From NCBI GenBank assembly GCA_964519995.1, contig CAZFLY010000015.1, forward strand, positions 1-51,044: a stretch of 51,044 nucleotides of DNA, read 5' to 3'. Every line of letters starts with the position of its first letter. Positions within the stretch are counted from its first letter, which is position 1. The translations under genes and the position numbers were made by a program. This DNA comes from CAZFLY01 sp964519995. Its GTDB lineage: Bacteria > Planctomycetota > Phycisphaerae > Sedimentisphaerales > Anaerobacaceae. Of this stretch, positions 1 to 8,631 are shown piece after piece. Below the pieces are notes generated by a model. The model searched no databases. It saw nothing but the letters and a program-made list of their open reading frames with translations, and was not told the DNA's origin.

Positions 1-150
1 ATTCGAAATCAATATCAGTACTTTACTCAGGCCGATATGGCCAAGCTTCGCAAAGTCGGCTATAACAAACAAACCACCCCACTCGAAGATGCAGTTCGGG
101 ATTATGTTCAGAATTACTTGCAGAAAGCGGGGTATTTAGCGCCCAAGTAA
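1..150 (+). CDS. hldD: ADP-L-glycero-D-manno-heptose 6-epimerase, C-terminal end (partial)
   Basis: Frame 1 is open from the window edge to TAA at 148-150 and gives 49 residues. They contain the ending typical of HldD/RfaD: a YxYFTQADMAKLRKVGY segment followed by a final helix with DAVRDYVQNYL. The family epimerises ADP-D-glycero-manno-heptose to the L-glycero form, the last step of ADP-heptose synthesis for lipopolysaccharide. The catalytic SDR part lies upstream of the window and cannot be checked. A GT9 (heptosyltransferase-like) gene at 34.6 kb fits the same envelope chemistry. The assignment rests only on recognition of this C-terminal segment. Confidence 0.8.
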   Translation: MRNQYQYFTQADMAKLRKVGYNKQTTPLEDAVRDYVQNYLQKAGYLAPK

Positions 151-179
151 TCAGATTTACCTTCGAGGTTAAGTTCAAG

Positions 180-704
180 ATGCCCTTTACGCCCTATCAT
201 TTTGGTCCGAGTTGTGCCATTGCCCTGGCCTTGAGACGATGGCTCGATATTCCGATCTTTGTCCTTGCCAACGTAGCGGTGGACATCGAGGTCTTGGTTA
301 TTATGATCTTCGACCTTGGCCATCCAGCACACCGATACTGCCATACGCTTCTGGGCGGGGCTGTTGTGGGAGTACTCCTGGCAATGCTGGCATATCCGTT
401 CCGGCACTACTTCAAGAAATTGATGGGTCTATTCAGTTTGCCTTACGAAACCAGTTTTAAGAAAATGGTCATCTCCGGCATCCTCGGCGTTTGGCTGCAC
501 ATCCTTATCGATGGAGCATATCACTTCGATGTCAACGTGTTCTGGCCTAATAAGACGATAAAGCTGTGGAGAGTCGTACAAAAATATGCTGACAAAAACA
601 GAATTGAGGATATCTGTGTCCTTTTTTTCCTCGTTGCCGTCATCCTGTATGCAATCGCAATGGCATCTACCAAAAGACAAAATACCAATAAAAAAACAAC
701 GTAA
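180..704 (+). CDS. small membrane protein, possible YdjM-like metal-dependent hydrolase
   Basis: A 174-residue protein starting at ATG 180, 29 bases after the hldD stop, so probably co-transcribed. It has roughly four hydrophobic segments (about residues 20-45, 55-75, 100-115 and 145-162). Conserved-looking polar residues sit at membrane edges: the N-terminal PYHFG, a VAVDIE motif, HPAHRYCHT around residues 48-56, and HILIDGAYHFD around 107-117. This layout of His and Asp between helices resembles the YdjM-type membrane-bound metal-dependent hydrolases, but the family assignment is an inference. The C-terminus is Lys/Thr/Asn-rich and probably cytoplasmic. Confidence 0.55.
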   Translation: MPFTPYHFGPSCAIALALRRWLDIPIFVLANVAVDIEVLVIMIFDLGHPAHRYCHTLLGGAVVGVLLAMLAYPFRHYFKKLMGLFSLPYETSFKKMVISGILGVWLHILIDGAYHFDVNVFWPNKTIKLWRVVQKYADKNRIEDICVLFFLVAVILYAIAMASTKRQNTNKKTT

Positions 705-751
705 AGATAATATAGCCAGATCTATCCATTTTCTATTTGCTGAGCTTGTTC

Positions 752-780
752 TTGCCTGACCTCGACATGTCCCTTATAAT
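752..780 (+). promoter_or_regulatory. sigma70-type promoter of tyrS
   Basis: TTGCCT at 752-757 and a perfect TATAAT at 775-780 are separated by 17 bases. Predicted transcription start is near 787, about 25 bases before ATG 812. This argues against upstream TTG (737) or ATG (767) starts for tyrS. Confidence 0.6.
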
Positions 781-811
781 CCAGCCGAGTATTTCTTACA
801 GAGAAGACGAT

Positions 812-2023
812 ATGGCCGAAAATGTGACAAGACAAATTGAACTGCTTAAGCGTGGGACAGTTGAGATTTATACCGAAGCAGAATTAGCAGAGAAGCTCAC
901 AAGGGCAGCAAAGACAAACAGCCAACTGCGGGTCAAGCTCGGCCTTGATCCAACCAGTCCTGACATACACCTCGGCCATACAGTGGTGCTTAGGAAGATG
1001 CGGCATTTTCAGGACCTTGGGCACAAGGCAGTGCTTATCATCGGTGACTATACAGCTCGGGTTGGCGATCCCACTGGCCAAAGTACTACCCGACCAATAC
1101 TCTCATCCGAACAGATCGAAGAGAACGCAAAGACCTATTTCGAGCAGGCGGGCAAAATCCTCGATACTTCCAAAGAGAAGCTGGAAATAAAATACAACAG
1201 CGAATGGCTGGGAAAACTGACGCTGATGGAGCTGATGCAACTTGCAGCCAAAAAGACCGTTGCGCAAATGCTTCAACGAGATAGCTTCAAGCAGCGCCTA
1301 CAGGCTGACCAGGATGTATATACGCACGAATTTTTGTATCCATTGATGCAGGGCTACGATTCGGTTATGGTAAAAAGCGACGTTGAGCTGGGCGGCACCG
1401 ACCAGACCTTCAATAACCTCGTTGGTAGAGACATTCAAAAAGCATACGGACAAAAACCACAAGTTGTTATTACTATGCCGATTCTTGTTGGCCTTGACGG
1501 CAAAGACAAGATGAGCAAATCGCTTGGCAACTATGTCGGTGTAACCGATGAGCCAAATGATATGTTCGGCAAAATAATGAGCATCTCCGATGATATGATG
1601 GACAATTATTTTACTCTCCTGACGGATATGCTGGCCAAAAAAATAGCTGACCTTGTCAATCCGGACGAAACTCATCCGAAGCAGGCAAAAGTTCTGCTTG
1701 CTAAAACAATCGTTACTCTATTCTATGATAAGAAGGCTGCTGAGGCTGCTGCCGCTCAATTTGAGAAGGTTTTCGCCCAGGGCCAACTGCCCGACGATAT
1801 GCCACAAATACAGGTGTCTGCTGAGCCTGTTTCCGTTAAGCAGCTACTGCTTGTGTGCAAACTTGTCGAGACAGGCGGTGAAGCGAAGCGGATGATTGCG
1901 CAGTCTGCTGTATGTGTGAACGGCGAAAAGTTAGATGACCCGAATGCTCAAATTACGCCGGAAGATGGAATGGTCTTGCAGGTCGGCAAACGAAAATTCG
2001 CAAGATTAAAAGTGGGCTGTTAG
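812..2023 (+). CDS. tyrS: tyrosyl-tRNA synthetase
   Basis: A 403-residue class I aminoacyl-tRNA synthetase that charges tRNA-Tyr in the cytoplasm. The HIGH signature appears as HLGH at residues 53-56 after GLDPTSPDI, and a perfect KMSKS at 233-237. The C-terminal ~65 residues (VKQLLLVCKLVETGG to the end) form an S4-type RNA-binding domain. Length and architecture fit the longer bacterial TyrRS type. The frame is open back to TTG 737, but ATG 812 was chosen because the promoter ends at 780 and the protein from MAENVTRQIE matches normal family length. A purine stretch (gagaag) just upstream is a weak ribosome binding site. Confidence 0.95.
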   Translation: MAENVTRQIELLKRGTVEIYTEAELAEKLTRAAKTNSQLRVKLGLDPTSPDIHLGHTVVLRKMRHFQDLGHKAVLIIGDYTARVGDPTGQSTTRPILSSEQIEENAKTYFEQAGKILDTSKEKLEIKYNSEWLGKLTLMELMQLAAKKTVAQMLQRDSFKQRLQADQDVYTHEFLYPLMQGYDSVMVKSDVELGGTDQTFNNLVGRDIQKAYGQKPQVVITMPILVGLDGKDKMSKSLGNYVGVTDEPNDMFGKIMSISDDMMDNYFTLLTDMLAKKIADLVNPDETHPKQAKVLLAKTIVTLFYDKKAAEAAAAQFEKVFAQGQLPDDMPQIQVSAEPVSVKQLLLVCKLVETGGEAKRMIAQSAVCVNGEKLDDPNAQITPEDGMVLQVGKRKFARLKVGC

Positions 2024-2037
2024 TGCCCTCTATTTAG

Positions 2038-2059
2038 CCCCCCCAGTTTACTGGGGGGG
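2038..2059 (+). repeat. C7/G7 hairpin after tyrS
   Basis: Seven C, AGT, TT, ACT and seven G form a perfect 10-bp inverted repeat 15 bases after the tyrS stop. It lacks a following T-run, so it is not a classical terminator, though it may end tyrS transcripts. A second, weaker hairpin (CCGGCG/CGCCGG) lies at 2172-2190. Confidence 0.5.
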
Positions 2060-2275
2060 ATTCACCAACACGTCGTTTTCCCCCCTTTTGCAATTTAACT
2101 TGGTATCCAAATCTTCTTCGCATGCATCAATCAGTGTGTCAAGAACTTGTTGTCAGCAGCCCACTATATAGCCGGCGATTTCACCGCCGGTTAACACAGT
2201 ATTTGATACGCATTACGCAATAATATCAAGTAATTCTGAGTCTTTCGAAGAGGATTGTTGCAGAACAAAAATCGC

Positions 2276-2304
2276 GTGCAATCGTCAATGTCCGCAGGTA
2301 TAAT
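2276..2304 (+). promoter_or_regulatory. promoter directly before the 2313 gene
   Basis: A perfect TATAAT lies at 2299-2304, only 8 bases before ATG 2313. The -35 (GTGCAA at 2276-2281, spacing 17) is weak. If used, the transcript would be leaderless or nearly so, and no Shine-Dalgarno is seen. Confidence 0.4.
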
Positions 2305-2312
2305 ATCGACCT

Positions 2313-2894
2313 ATGAAGCTACCGAAATTAGAAAAACCTGACAAATATATTGGCCTGTATATTTTCGACTTCGGTGAGCACGTGGGCGTGGGATTCACTG
2401 CCCAGGAGGTGGCGGAGCTGCTGGAGAGCGAAAAATACAAGGATGGCAAGGTCTATAAAATCCACAGGGCCTATCCCGACGGCAAACTCGAACTAAAAGG
2501 CGTGCCGACACAAACCTTCCAGCTAGAAGCAGGAATGTTCTTTTACTCAAACGACCTTGGGACAGCTACAAAGGATTTCAAGCAGCTTATCAACTTAGCT
2601 GTGCAAACTGCACCGCCCTGCCGGGCTAAAGTGCATCTTACAAAATACTCTGATGAGAAGTTTGTGGTCGCAATGATATATCCAGATGAGTATGACGACG
2701 AAGTAAGCTCGTGGCTTTTAGAGGGCCGATACAAGACCACCGGAGCTGCTGAAGGCAGCGCAGGTGCAGTACAAAGATATTATGACCAAGCACCGGAGAT
2801 TCTCGAGAGGCATCAATTATTCGGCAAATTCGAATATGAAAGCAGAACCGGCGAAGAACTGTTAGCTTCTGTGAAGTTGGCGGTCCAGAGATGA
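2313..2894 (+). CDS. conserved hypothetical protein, 193 aa
   Basis: A soluble, charged 193-residue protein from ATG 2313 with no signal peptide or membrane segment. I do not recognise a family. The N-terminal half (KYIGLYIFDFGEHVGVGFT; ELLESEKYKDGKVYKIHRAYPDGKLELKG) looks like an alpha/beta fold and the C-terminal part is helical. Codon use and composition resemble the neighbours, so it looks like a real resident gene. It lies between tyrS and the small ORF before nrdJ, each with its own spacing, and context does not indicate a function. The TATAAT box eight bases upstream suggests leaderless expression. Confidence 0.7.
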   Translation: MKLPKLEKPDKYIGLYIFDFGEHVGVGFTAQEVAELLESEKYKDGKVYKIHRAYPDGKLELKGVPTQTFQLEAGMFFYSNDLGTATKDFKQLINLAVQTAPPCRAKVHLTKYSDEKFVVAMIYPDEYDDEVSSWLLEGRYKTTGAAEGSAGAVQRYYDQAPEILERHQLFGKFEYESRTGEELLASVKLAVQR

Positions 2895-2907
2895 CTTTAA
2901 GTAATCC

Positions 2908-2942
2908 GTGACCCATGACACGGGACACGAGCGACAGGTCAC
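2908..2942 (+). repeat. GTGACC...GGTCAC hairpin
   Basis: The outer arms GTGACC (2908-2913) and GGTCAC (2937-2942) are a perfect inverted repeat with an inner CCCATGACACGGG hairpin. It lies between the 2313 gene and the small ORF. The GTG at 2908 opens that ORF's frame but probably belongs to the hairpin rather than being the start. Confidence 0.45.
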
Positions 2943-2946
2943 AAGT

Positions 2947-3147
2947 ATGGCTGTTCACACTAAAATAAGTTCATTTCTTGGTTCCATTGCTGGATTTATT
3001 TTGTCGGTGTTTGGTGGTTCTGTACGTAGGCCAGACACCAATGACCTGAAGAATACCGAGTTCAAGGCAAGCACTCAGCGTATGGGAATTCGATTCACCG
3101 AGAGAATTAGAGATGCCTTTCGTATCAGGTGGTTAAAAAAGCGATAG
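2947..3147 (+). CDS. small basic protein upstream of nrdJ
   Basis: A 66-residue protein if read from ATG 2947; the frame extends to GTG 2908 but that stretch forms a hairpin. It has a short hydrophobic N-terminal segment (SSFLGSIAGFILSVFGG, about residues 7-23) and a strongly basic C-terminus (RIRDAFRIRWLKKR). This could be a single-pass anchor with a nucleic-acid or membrane-surface tail. It ends 33 bases before nrdJ ATG, consistent with co-transcription. No family was recognised and no strong ribosome binding site is visible. Confidence 0.45.
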   Translation: MAVHTKISSFLGSIAGFILSVFGGSVRRPDTNDLKNTEFKASTQRMGIRFTERIRDAFRIRWLKKR

Positions 3148-3180
3148 TTTCATCAAAGCTTTGTGAGATTCCAAATCTCT

Positions 3181-5028
3181 ATGCAAAAGCCTCATATTTA
3201 TACCGTGCCTGGTAACGTGCCGACCCTTAGCCAGAGCGCTGTAGAGATTCTGCAGAGTAAATATCTGATTCGCGATGAAGACGGCAAGTGCATCGAGACT
3301 CCTGCTCAGCTTTTTAGTAGAGTGGCATCAGTAATTGCCGAGGCTGAAGCTAAATATGGTGTAAACAAAGACGAAATCAGGCAGTGGCACAAAAGGTTTT
3401 ACAATCTGATGGCGTCGCTGAAGTTTCTGCCGAACTCCCCTGCTCTTATGAATGCCGGGCGAAGCGGCACACTCAGTGCCTGCTTCGTGCTGCCAATCGA
3501 AGACAGCACCGAAGCAATATTTGAAACGGTCAAACAGACTGCCCTGATACAAAAAGCAGGCGGAGGAACAGGGTTTTCATTCGATAAGCTCAGGCCCACA
3601 GGTGACCGCATTGCCTCAGGTGACGGCAAAACGTCAGGACCAGTAAGTTTCTGGCGTGTTTTTTATGATACAACCGATGCGCTTCAGCGAGGCTCTTTCA
3701 ATCGTGGCGCAAATATGGGCATGATGAGCGTTGAGCACCCCGATATCTTAAAATTCCTACATGCTAAACAAAACGTGAAAGCCTTTACGAATTTCAACAT
3801 TTCCGTAAAAATCGGTGATGATTGGATGAGAATGCTGAAAAAGTCCCCTGCTTCTTTACACATTGTCAGAAATCCTCGAACAAAGCAGCAGTATTTGCTG
3901 CCACGGTGTATTGGTATCACAGACTACTCAATAGGCGATTTATGGGCTTTGGGTGACAAGAAGAAAATGCCTGCCAAACGAGGACGAGATTTTTACACGA
4001 TTGGTGACATCTGGAAGATGATTGTCAAATGTGCGCATAAGACCGGCGAGCCGGGAGTAGTTTTCATCGACAGCATCAACCGTGATAATCCCATTCCGAC
4101 ACTCGGGCCGATAGAAGCCACAAATCCATGTGGTGAACAGCCCCTGCTCGCGTATGAGGCGTGCACTTTGGGCAGCATCAATCTTACCAAATTCGTAAAA
4201 ATTACCGACAACAAAGCTGAAGTTGATTGGGCGGAACTTGCCGCGACGGTCAAGATAGCCGTGCGTTTTCTGGACGATACTATCGATGTGTGCAATTATC
4301 CGGCCATAAATACCGCACGTCTGGCGCAGGCAAATCGCAAGATAGGACTGGGTGTTATGGGCTTTGCGGATTGTCTGTTTCTGCTCGGTATACCATACGA
4401 TTCGCAGCAGGCGGTGAAGTTTGGCGAAGAGGTAATGAAGTTTGTAAATGAAAAAGCTCGCGAAGCGAGCAGCGAACTTGCCCATATGCGCGGGCCGTTT
4501 CCAAACTGGAACATCAGCATCTGGCGAGTGAAAAGAAATATGTGCGTGCGAAACGCTTCGATTACGTGTGTCGCACCAACAGGGACGATAAGTATTATCG
4601 CAGACTGTTCAGGTGGAATTGAGCCTGTATACTCACTCGTGTTTTTCCGCCAAAAGCCAGACGGCGGCAAAATGCTGTTTGTAAATCCCGTATTTAAGCA
4701 GGTAGCCGAAGCGGCAGGTTTATACAGCAAAAAACTCGAGCAAAAGATTGCCAAGATCGGCAGCATTCAGAAAATAGCCGAGCTGCCACTTGCTGTGCGC
4801 AGAGTCTTTCGGTGCGCCTATGATATGAAGCCAGAATGGCACGTCAGGATGCAGGCCGCATTTCAAAAACATTGCGATGCAGCGGTGAGTAAAACGATAA
4901 ATTTTAATGAAAAGGCCAGCGCCAGTGCTATCGATAAAGCATTCAGGTTGGCGTATGAGCTAGGCTGCAAAGGAGTCACGGTTTACCGAAGACATAGTCG
5001 TCCCGATGAACCGATGTCTTTAAGTTAG
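3181..5028 (+). CDS. nrdJ: adenosylcobalamin-dependent (class II) ribonucleotide reductase
   Basis: A 615-residue class II ribonucleotide reductase that makes deoxynucleotides using coenzyme B12, independent of oxygen. The finger-loop motif NPCGE is at 315-319, with the thiyl-radical Cys at 317. The reducing cysteine pair fits C101 (SGTLSACF) and C328 (AYEACTLGS), the second 11 residues after C317 as in characterised class II enzymes. A late CVAPTGTISIIADCSGGIEP segment and a final GCKGVTVYR close the barrel. The protein ends soon after (RPDEPMSLS), so the C-terminal CXXC tail that re-reduces the active site in many NrdJ proteins is not present. ATG 3181 was preferred to the upstream GTG 3163. 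No B12 riboswitch was recognised upstream. Confidence 0.93.
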   Translation: MQKPHIYTVPGNVPTLSQSAVEILQSKYLIRDEDGKCIETPAQLFSRVASVIAEAEAKYGVNKDEIRQWHKRFYNLMASLKFLPNSPALMNAGRSGTLSACFVLPIEDSTEAIFETVKQTALIQKAGGGTGFSFDKLRPTGDRIASGDGKTSGPVSFWRVFYDTTDALQRGSFNRGANMGMMSVEHPDILKFLHAKQNVKAFTNFNISVKIGDDWMRMLKKSPASLHIVRNPRTKQQYLLPRCIGITDYSIGDLWALGDKKKMPAKRGRDFYTIGDIWKMIVKCAHKTGEPGVVFIDSINRDNPIPTLGPIEATNPCGEQPLLAYEACTLGSINLTKFVKITDNKAEVDWAELAATVKIAVRFLDDTIDVCNYPAINTARLAQANRKIGLGVMGFADCLFLLGIPYDSQQAVKFGEEVMKFVNEKAREASSELAHMRGPFPNWNISIWRVKRNMCVRNASITCVAPTGTISIIADCSGGIEPVYSLVFFRQKPDGGKMLFVNPVFKQVAEAAGLYSKKLEQKIAKIGSIQKIAELPLAVRRVFRCAYDMKPEWHVRMQAAFQKHCDAAVSKTINFNEKASASAIDKAFRLAYELGCKGVTVYRRHSRPDEPMSLS

Positions 5029-5054
5029 AAAAAAATGCAGGACCTTGTGAGCGT

Positions 5055-6500
5055 ATGCTAACACTGATTAACGCGAACAAAATGGTTCCTCCGATTGGAC
5101 CGATTGGTCTGGATTATATTGCCGGCTATTCCAGAGACGCTGGAATCGAATCGGATTTGGTTGACCTATGCTTGATTGATGATACGGATACTGCGCTGCA
5201 GGAATACTTCTCCAGTCACAGCCCGGAACTGGTGGGGATTTCCTTCCGCAATGTTGACGACTGCTTCTGGCCGAGTGCCGAGTGGTTTGTCCCTGATTTG
5301 GCTGGGACGATCCAGAAAATACACAACCTGACAGATGCGCCGATTGTCGTCGGTGGAACTGGCTTTTCAATTTTTGCTCAGCGAATTGTTAAATATACCG
5401 ACAGCGATTTTGGAATACGTGGTGATGGCGAACAGGCTATAGTTAGGCTTTATAAGGAGCTACGGGGAGCGAAAAACTTTGGGAGTATAGCAGGACTAAT
5501 TTGGCGAGATAACAATGACATTCACAGTAACCCACCGGCTTGGCCGGAGCCACTATCGTTGCCGATAAGACGAGACGTGATTGATAATCGAGCATATTTT
5601 AACAAGGGCGGCCAGTGCGGCTTAGAAACGAAACGCGGCTGCAATCAGCGATGTATTTATTGCGCTGACCCATTGGCCAAGGGGACAGCGTTGAGATTGC
5701 GGGATCCTGCTGAAGTTGCCGACGAGGCTGAATCGCTTATTGCGCAAAAAATAGACGTTGTCCATCTGTGTGATTCCGAGTTCAATATTCCCCGTAGTCA
5801 TGCCTATGCTGTTTGTGAGGAGTTTATTAGACGCTCAATTGCAGAGAATCTGCAATGGTATACTTACATGGCTATAGTGCCCTTTGATGCAGAGCTTGCT
5901 GCAATGATGAGAAAGGCCGGCTGCGTCGGTATCGATTTCACTGGTGATTCTGCCTGTCCCAAAATGTTGGAAAAATATCGCCAGCGGCATCGTAAAGATG
6001 ACCTTGCTATAGCTGTACGCTTGTGCAAGGACAATGACATCCGAGTAATGATAGATTTACTTCTTGGAGGTCCAGGTGAGACGCCTGAGACAGTTGCTGA
6101 GACCATCGATTTCATAAAACAAATTGGGCCGGATTGTGTTGGTGTGCCTCTTGGAATCAGAATCTACCCCGATACTGAGATGGCAACTATCGTGGCAGGT
6201 GAAGGACCCTTAGAAAAAAATCCCAATATCCACTACAGGTACAACGGTCCTGTTGACTTTTTTAAGCCGACGTTTTACATATCCGAGTCTCTGGGGCAGC
6301 GGCCGGCAAAATTAGTGAGAGAGCTTATCGACAGTGACCAAAGATTCTTTGAGCCAATGGAGGAAGTCACTGATGAAGTCACGGTTGGATCTACCAAGAC
6401 TGACCACAATTACAACGATAATACCGAGCTTGTAGAGGCAATTCAAAAAGGTGCGCGGGGAGCGTATTGGGATATCCTCTGCGATTTACGGAATAGCTGA
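5055..6500 (+). CDS. B12-binding-domain radical SAM protein
   Basis: A 481-residue protein. Residues about 1-135 look like a cobalamin-binding Rossmann domain (TLINANKMVPPIGPIGLDYI; PIVVGGTGFS; FGIRGDGEQA), although the classical DxHxxG Co-ligand motif is not visible. The radical SAM core follows, with CxxxCxxC at C196, C200 and C203 for the [4Fe-4S] cluster, and a SAM-binding LLLGGPGETPET stretch near 336-347. Such proteins often catalyse methylation or ring rearrangements in cofactor and natural-product pathways; the substrate here is unknown. It starts 26 bases after nrdJ and may share its transcript, so both would need B12. Confidence 0.85.
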   Translation: MLTLINANKMVPPIGPIGLDYIAGYSRDAGIESDLVDLCLIDDTDTALQEYFSSHSPELVGISFRNVDDCFWPSAEWFVPDLAGTIQKIHNLTDAPIVVGGTGFSIFAQRIVKYTDSDFGIRGDGEQAIVRLYKELRGAKNFGSIAGLIWRDNNDIHSNPPAWPEPLSLPIRRDVIDNRAYFNKGGQCGLETKRGCNQRCIYCADPLAKGTALRLRDPAEVADEAESLIAQKIDVVHLCDSEFNIPRSHAYAVCEEFIRRSIAENLQWYTYMAIVPFDAELAAMMRKAGCVGIDFTGDSACPKMLEKYRQRHRKDDLAIAVRLCKDNDIRVMIDLLLGGPGETPETVAETIDFIKQIGPDCVGVPLGIRIYPDTEMATIVAGEGPLEKNPNIHYRYNGPVDFFKPTFYISESLGQRPAKLVRELIDSDQRFFEPMEEVTDEVTVGSTKTDHNYNDNTELVEAIQKGARGAYWDILCDLRNS

Positions 6501-6515
6501 AAAAGGAGGTCCAAA

Positions 6516-7109
6516 ATGAGAAAAGTTATGATTCTAACTGTGCTATTGTGTTGTGCGGACCTTTGTTTTGCAGAAACGAATAACGATGCAAATCAAACAG
6601 GCAGCGAACAAAAACAACCTTCTTTGCGAGAGATGCTCTCTCGATTGAAGAGCAAACGTGAGGCAGAAGTTGCACCAAAACAAGAACAAAAGGACACGAA
6701 AGAAGCCAAACCGACCGATGTCTCGCAGGACAGCAGTGCCACATTGCAGAAGCGGGTTTCTCTGCTTGAGAAAAAGATTGCTCAGCTCGAGGCAAAAGTC
6801 AAAGCCCTGCAATCGTTGCCACCGGGCGGTGCATCTGCCGGTGACATAATAGGCTTTACAAAATCCAAGGATGGAAAATATGTTCTATCTGCCAACGGGG
6901 CAAAAATTGAAGTAGATTCTGTTGGTAATGTCTTTATTAAAGCGAATCTGAACATGACGCTCGAAGCGAACACGAACATGAACATCAAATCAGTGATGTT
7001 AAGGCTGAATAACGGAAATAGGCCGGTAGCCGGGCTTGGAGACACCGTTGTGGTCCCGAATGGAGCCGGCACCATAAATAAAGGCTCACCAACTGTATTT
7101 GTGCCGTGA
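6516..7109 (+). CDS. exported coiled-coil protein with gpV/VgrG-like C-terminal repeats
   Basis: A 197-residue protein preceded by a strong ribosome binding site (aaaaggaggtcc). A signal peptide covers about residues 1-20, likely cut after CFA. A Lys/Gln-rich linker and a coiled coil (about 72-100) follow. From about 110 the sequence (SANGAKIEVDSVGNVFIKAN; NLNMTLEANTNMNIKS) has the short alternating-strand pattern of phage spike/VgrG beta-prisms. It ends with RPVAGLGDTVVVPNGAGTINKGSPTVFV, reminiscent of PAAR/gpV tips. No phage or type VI secretion genes are nearby, so a function cannot be assigned. It lies 15 bases after the radical SAM gene. Confidence 0.6.
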   Translation: MRKVMILTVLLCCADLCFAETNNDANQTGSEQKQPSLREMLSRLKSKREAEVAPKQEQKDTKEAKPTDVSQDSSATLQKRVSLLEKKIAQLEAKVKALQSLPPGGASAGDIIGFTKSKDGKYVLSANGAKIEVDSVGNVFIKANLNMTLEANTNMNIKSVMLRLNNGNRPVAGLGDTVVVPNGAGTINKGSPTVFVP

Positions 7110-7155
7110 CCAGCTCATTACGCACAAAATATCCTAAAAGGTGCTCCTAATATGC

Positions 7156-8565
7156 TCATGCAAGAATAGCCTCATCCTGGTAGCCCGGAACATCGACGTC
7201 CCAGCCGAGTTTTTGTCTGACATAATCGGCGAAATGCAGCGCACTTTCGGCCTCACCGTGCACGACAAATAGCTTTTTCGGCGGTCGCTTCAAGCCACTT
7301 AACCATTGGATGAGCTCATCTTTGTCGGCGTGGGATGAAAAGCCATTTACTTTAGCTATCCTTGCATTGACAGGATATTCCTGCCCCAAGATTCTGACCT
7401 GCTTTTCGCCATCGACAATTCGCCTGCCAAGTGTACCGAGCGCCTGGTAACCAACGAACATTATCGTGCTCTCGGGTCTGGTTATATTGTTGACCAAGTG
7501 GTGCTTAACTCTCCCACCGGTGCACATCCCAGAGCCTGCTATTACCATTATAGTTCCCTTGATAAGGTTGATTGCCTTTGACTCTTTGGTCATCTCTACC
7601 ATTTTCAGGCCCGGGAAGCTGAAAGGTGACTCATGTCTTCGCAAATGTTCGGTCATTTCTTTGTCGAACAGTTCGGGATGATGCTGGAAAACCTTCGTGA
7701 TACTTGTAGCCATAGGGCTATCCAGAAAGACCATTATGTGAGGTATTTTATCTTCGAGCAGCAAGTCATTTACATAAAACAAAACCTCCTGTGACCGTTC
7801 GAGTGCAAAACTTGGCACGATAATATTTCCGCCGGCTCGCTTGGTTGAGTTAACTACTTCAGCGATTTCATTTTTCGTATCTTCCGGCCCTTGGTGGACT
7901 CTGTCACCGTATGTAGACTCAACGAGCATATAATCCGCTTCATCAACGAGCGTGGGATCGCGGACTATGGGTTTATGAGGCCGACCGACATCGCCTGAGA
8001 ATAAAATGCTCCTTTCCTGGCCATTTTGCTGAACCTTAACCTTTATTATAGAAGACCCCAGGACGTGACCTGCATCACAAAAAATAGCCTCAATACCGTT
8101 TCCAATCGCCACAGGTTTCCTATACGTCACAGGCGAAAAGAGTGGAAAACATTCCTCAGCATCGGCTATTGTATAAAGCGGGACTTCTGGATATGGACCT
8201 TTGCGCCCTTCGCGCTCATGCCTTTTGCGCTTGTACTCAGCATCTTCTTCCTGCAGCTTTGCTGCATCGAGCAATATGATTCTCGCTATCTCAGACGTAG
8301 CGGCAGTGCAGTATATTTTGCCTTTGAATCCTTCCCGAACTAATTTTGGCAGCAGACCACAATGGTCCAAGTGAGCGTGAGTTAAAAGAACAGCATCTAT
8401 ACTTCCAGGCGGGATATCAAATGACTCCCAGTTTCTTGCCTTGAGGTCTCGTTCCTGGTAGAGCCCACAATCGACAAGAATTCTGGTGCCATTTACCTCC
8501 AAAAGGTGTCGTGAACCTGTAACATTCTGAGCGGCTCCAAGAAACCGTAATTTTATTTGCACCAT
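7156..8565 (-). CDS. MBL-fold beta-CASP ribonuclease (CPSF73/YSH1-like)
   Basis: A 469-residue cytoplasmic zinc-dependent nuclease. Residues 1-200 hold the metallo-beta-lactamase fold with the metal motif HAHLDH at 63-68, GHVLGSS near 165, and SGDVGRP carrying a metal-ligand Asp near 192. The middle is a beta-CASP domain (STYGD; GSGMCTGGR), and the C-terminus has FSSHADKDELIQWL and VVHGE of the RNA-specificity (RMMBL) domain. Homologues act as RNA endo/exonucleases. ATG 8565 is preceded by AGAGGTG in the coding sense. It is transcribed alone from a good promoter and converges on the 6516 gene. An exact substrate cannot be inferred. Confidence 0.9.
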   Translation of the reverse strand: MVQIKLRFLGAAQNVTGSRHLLEVNGTRILVDCGLYQERDLKARNWESFDIPPGSIDAVLLTHAHLDHCGLLPKLVREGFKGKIYCTAATSEIARIILLDAAKLQEEDAEYKRKRHEREGRKGPYPEVPLYTIADAEECFPLFSPVTYRKPVAIGNGIEAIFCDAGHVLGSSIIKVKVQQNGQERSILFSGDVGRPHKPIVRDPTLVDEADYMLVESTYGDRVHQGPEDTKNEIAEVVNSTKRAGGNIIVPSFALERSQEVLFYVNDLLLEDKIPHIMVFLDSPMATSITKVFQHHPELFDKEMTEHLRRHESPFSFPGLKMVEMTKESKAINLIKGTIMVIAGSGMCTGGRVKHHLVNNITRPESTIMFVGYQALGTLGRRIVDGEKQVRILGQEYPVNARIAKVNGFSSHADKDELIQWLSGLKRPPKKLFVVHGEAESALHFADYVRQKLGWDVDVPGYQDEAILA

Positions 8566-8602
8566 TCACCTCTTTGTGACTATTATTCAGTATAGGAGCC
8601 CG

Positions 8603-8631
8603 ATTCTAAGTTTCTGCTATTGGGGTGTCAA
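8603..8631 (-). promoter_or_regulatory. sigma70-type promoter of the beta-CASP nuclease gene
   Basis: On the minus strand TTGACA (8631-8626) and TAGAAT (8608-8603) are spaced 17 bases. Predicted start is near 8596, leaving a leader of about 30 bases that contains the AGAGGTG ribosome binding site. Confidence 0.7.

Noticed and set aside
737..811. Upstream extension of tyrS to TTG 737 or ATG 767
   Set aside because: A TTGCCT-17-TATAAT promoter lies at 752-780, so these codons are not transcribed; ATG 812 fits family length.
2895..3180. Cobalamin riboswitch upstream of nrdJ
   Set aside because: No B12-box-like sequence or typical long structured leader was seen; the region is occupied by a hairpin and a small ORF.
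3940..4485. 181-codon reverse-strand ORF inside nrdJ
   Set aside because: Shadow of nrdJ; no protein-like motifs; the forward frame is conserved.
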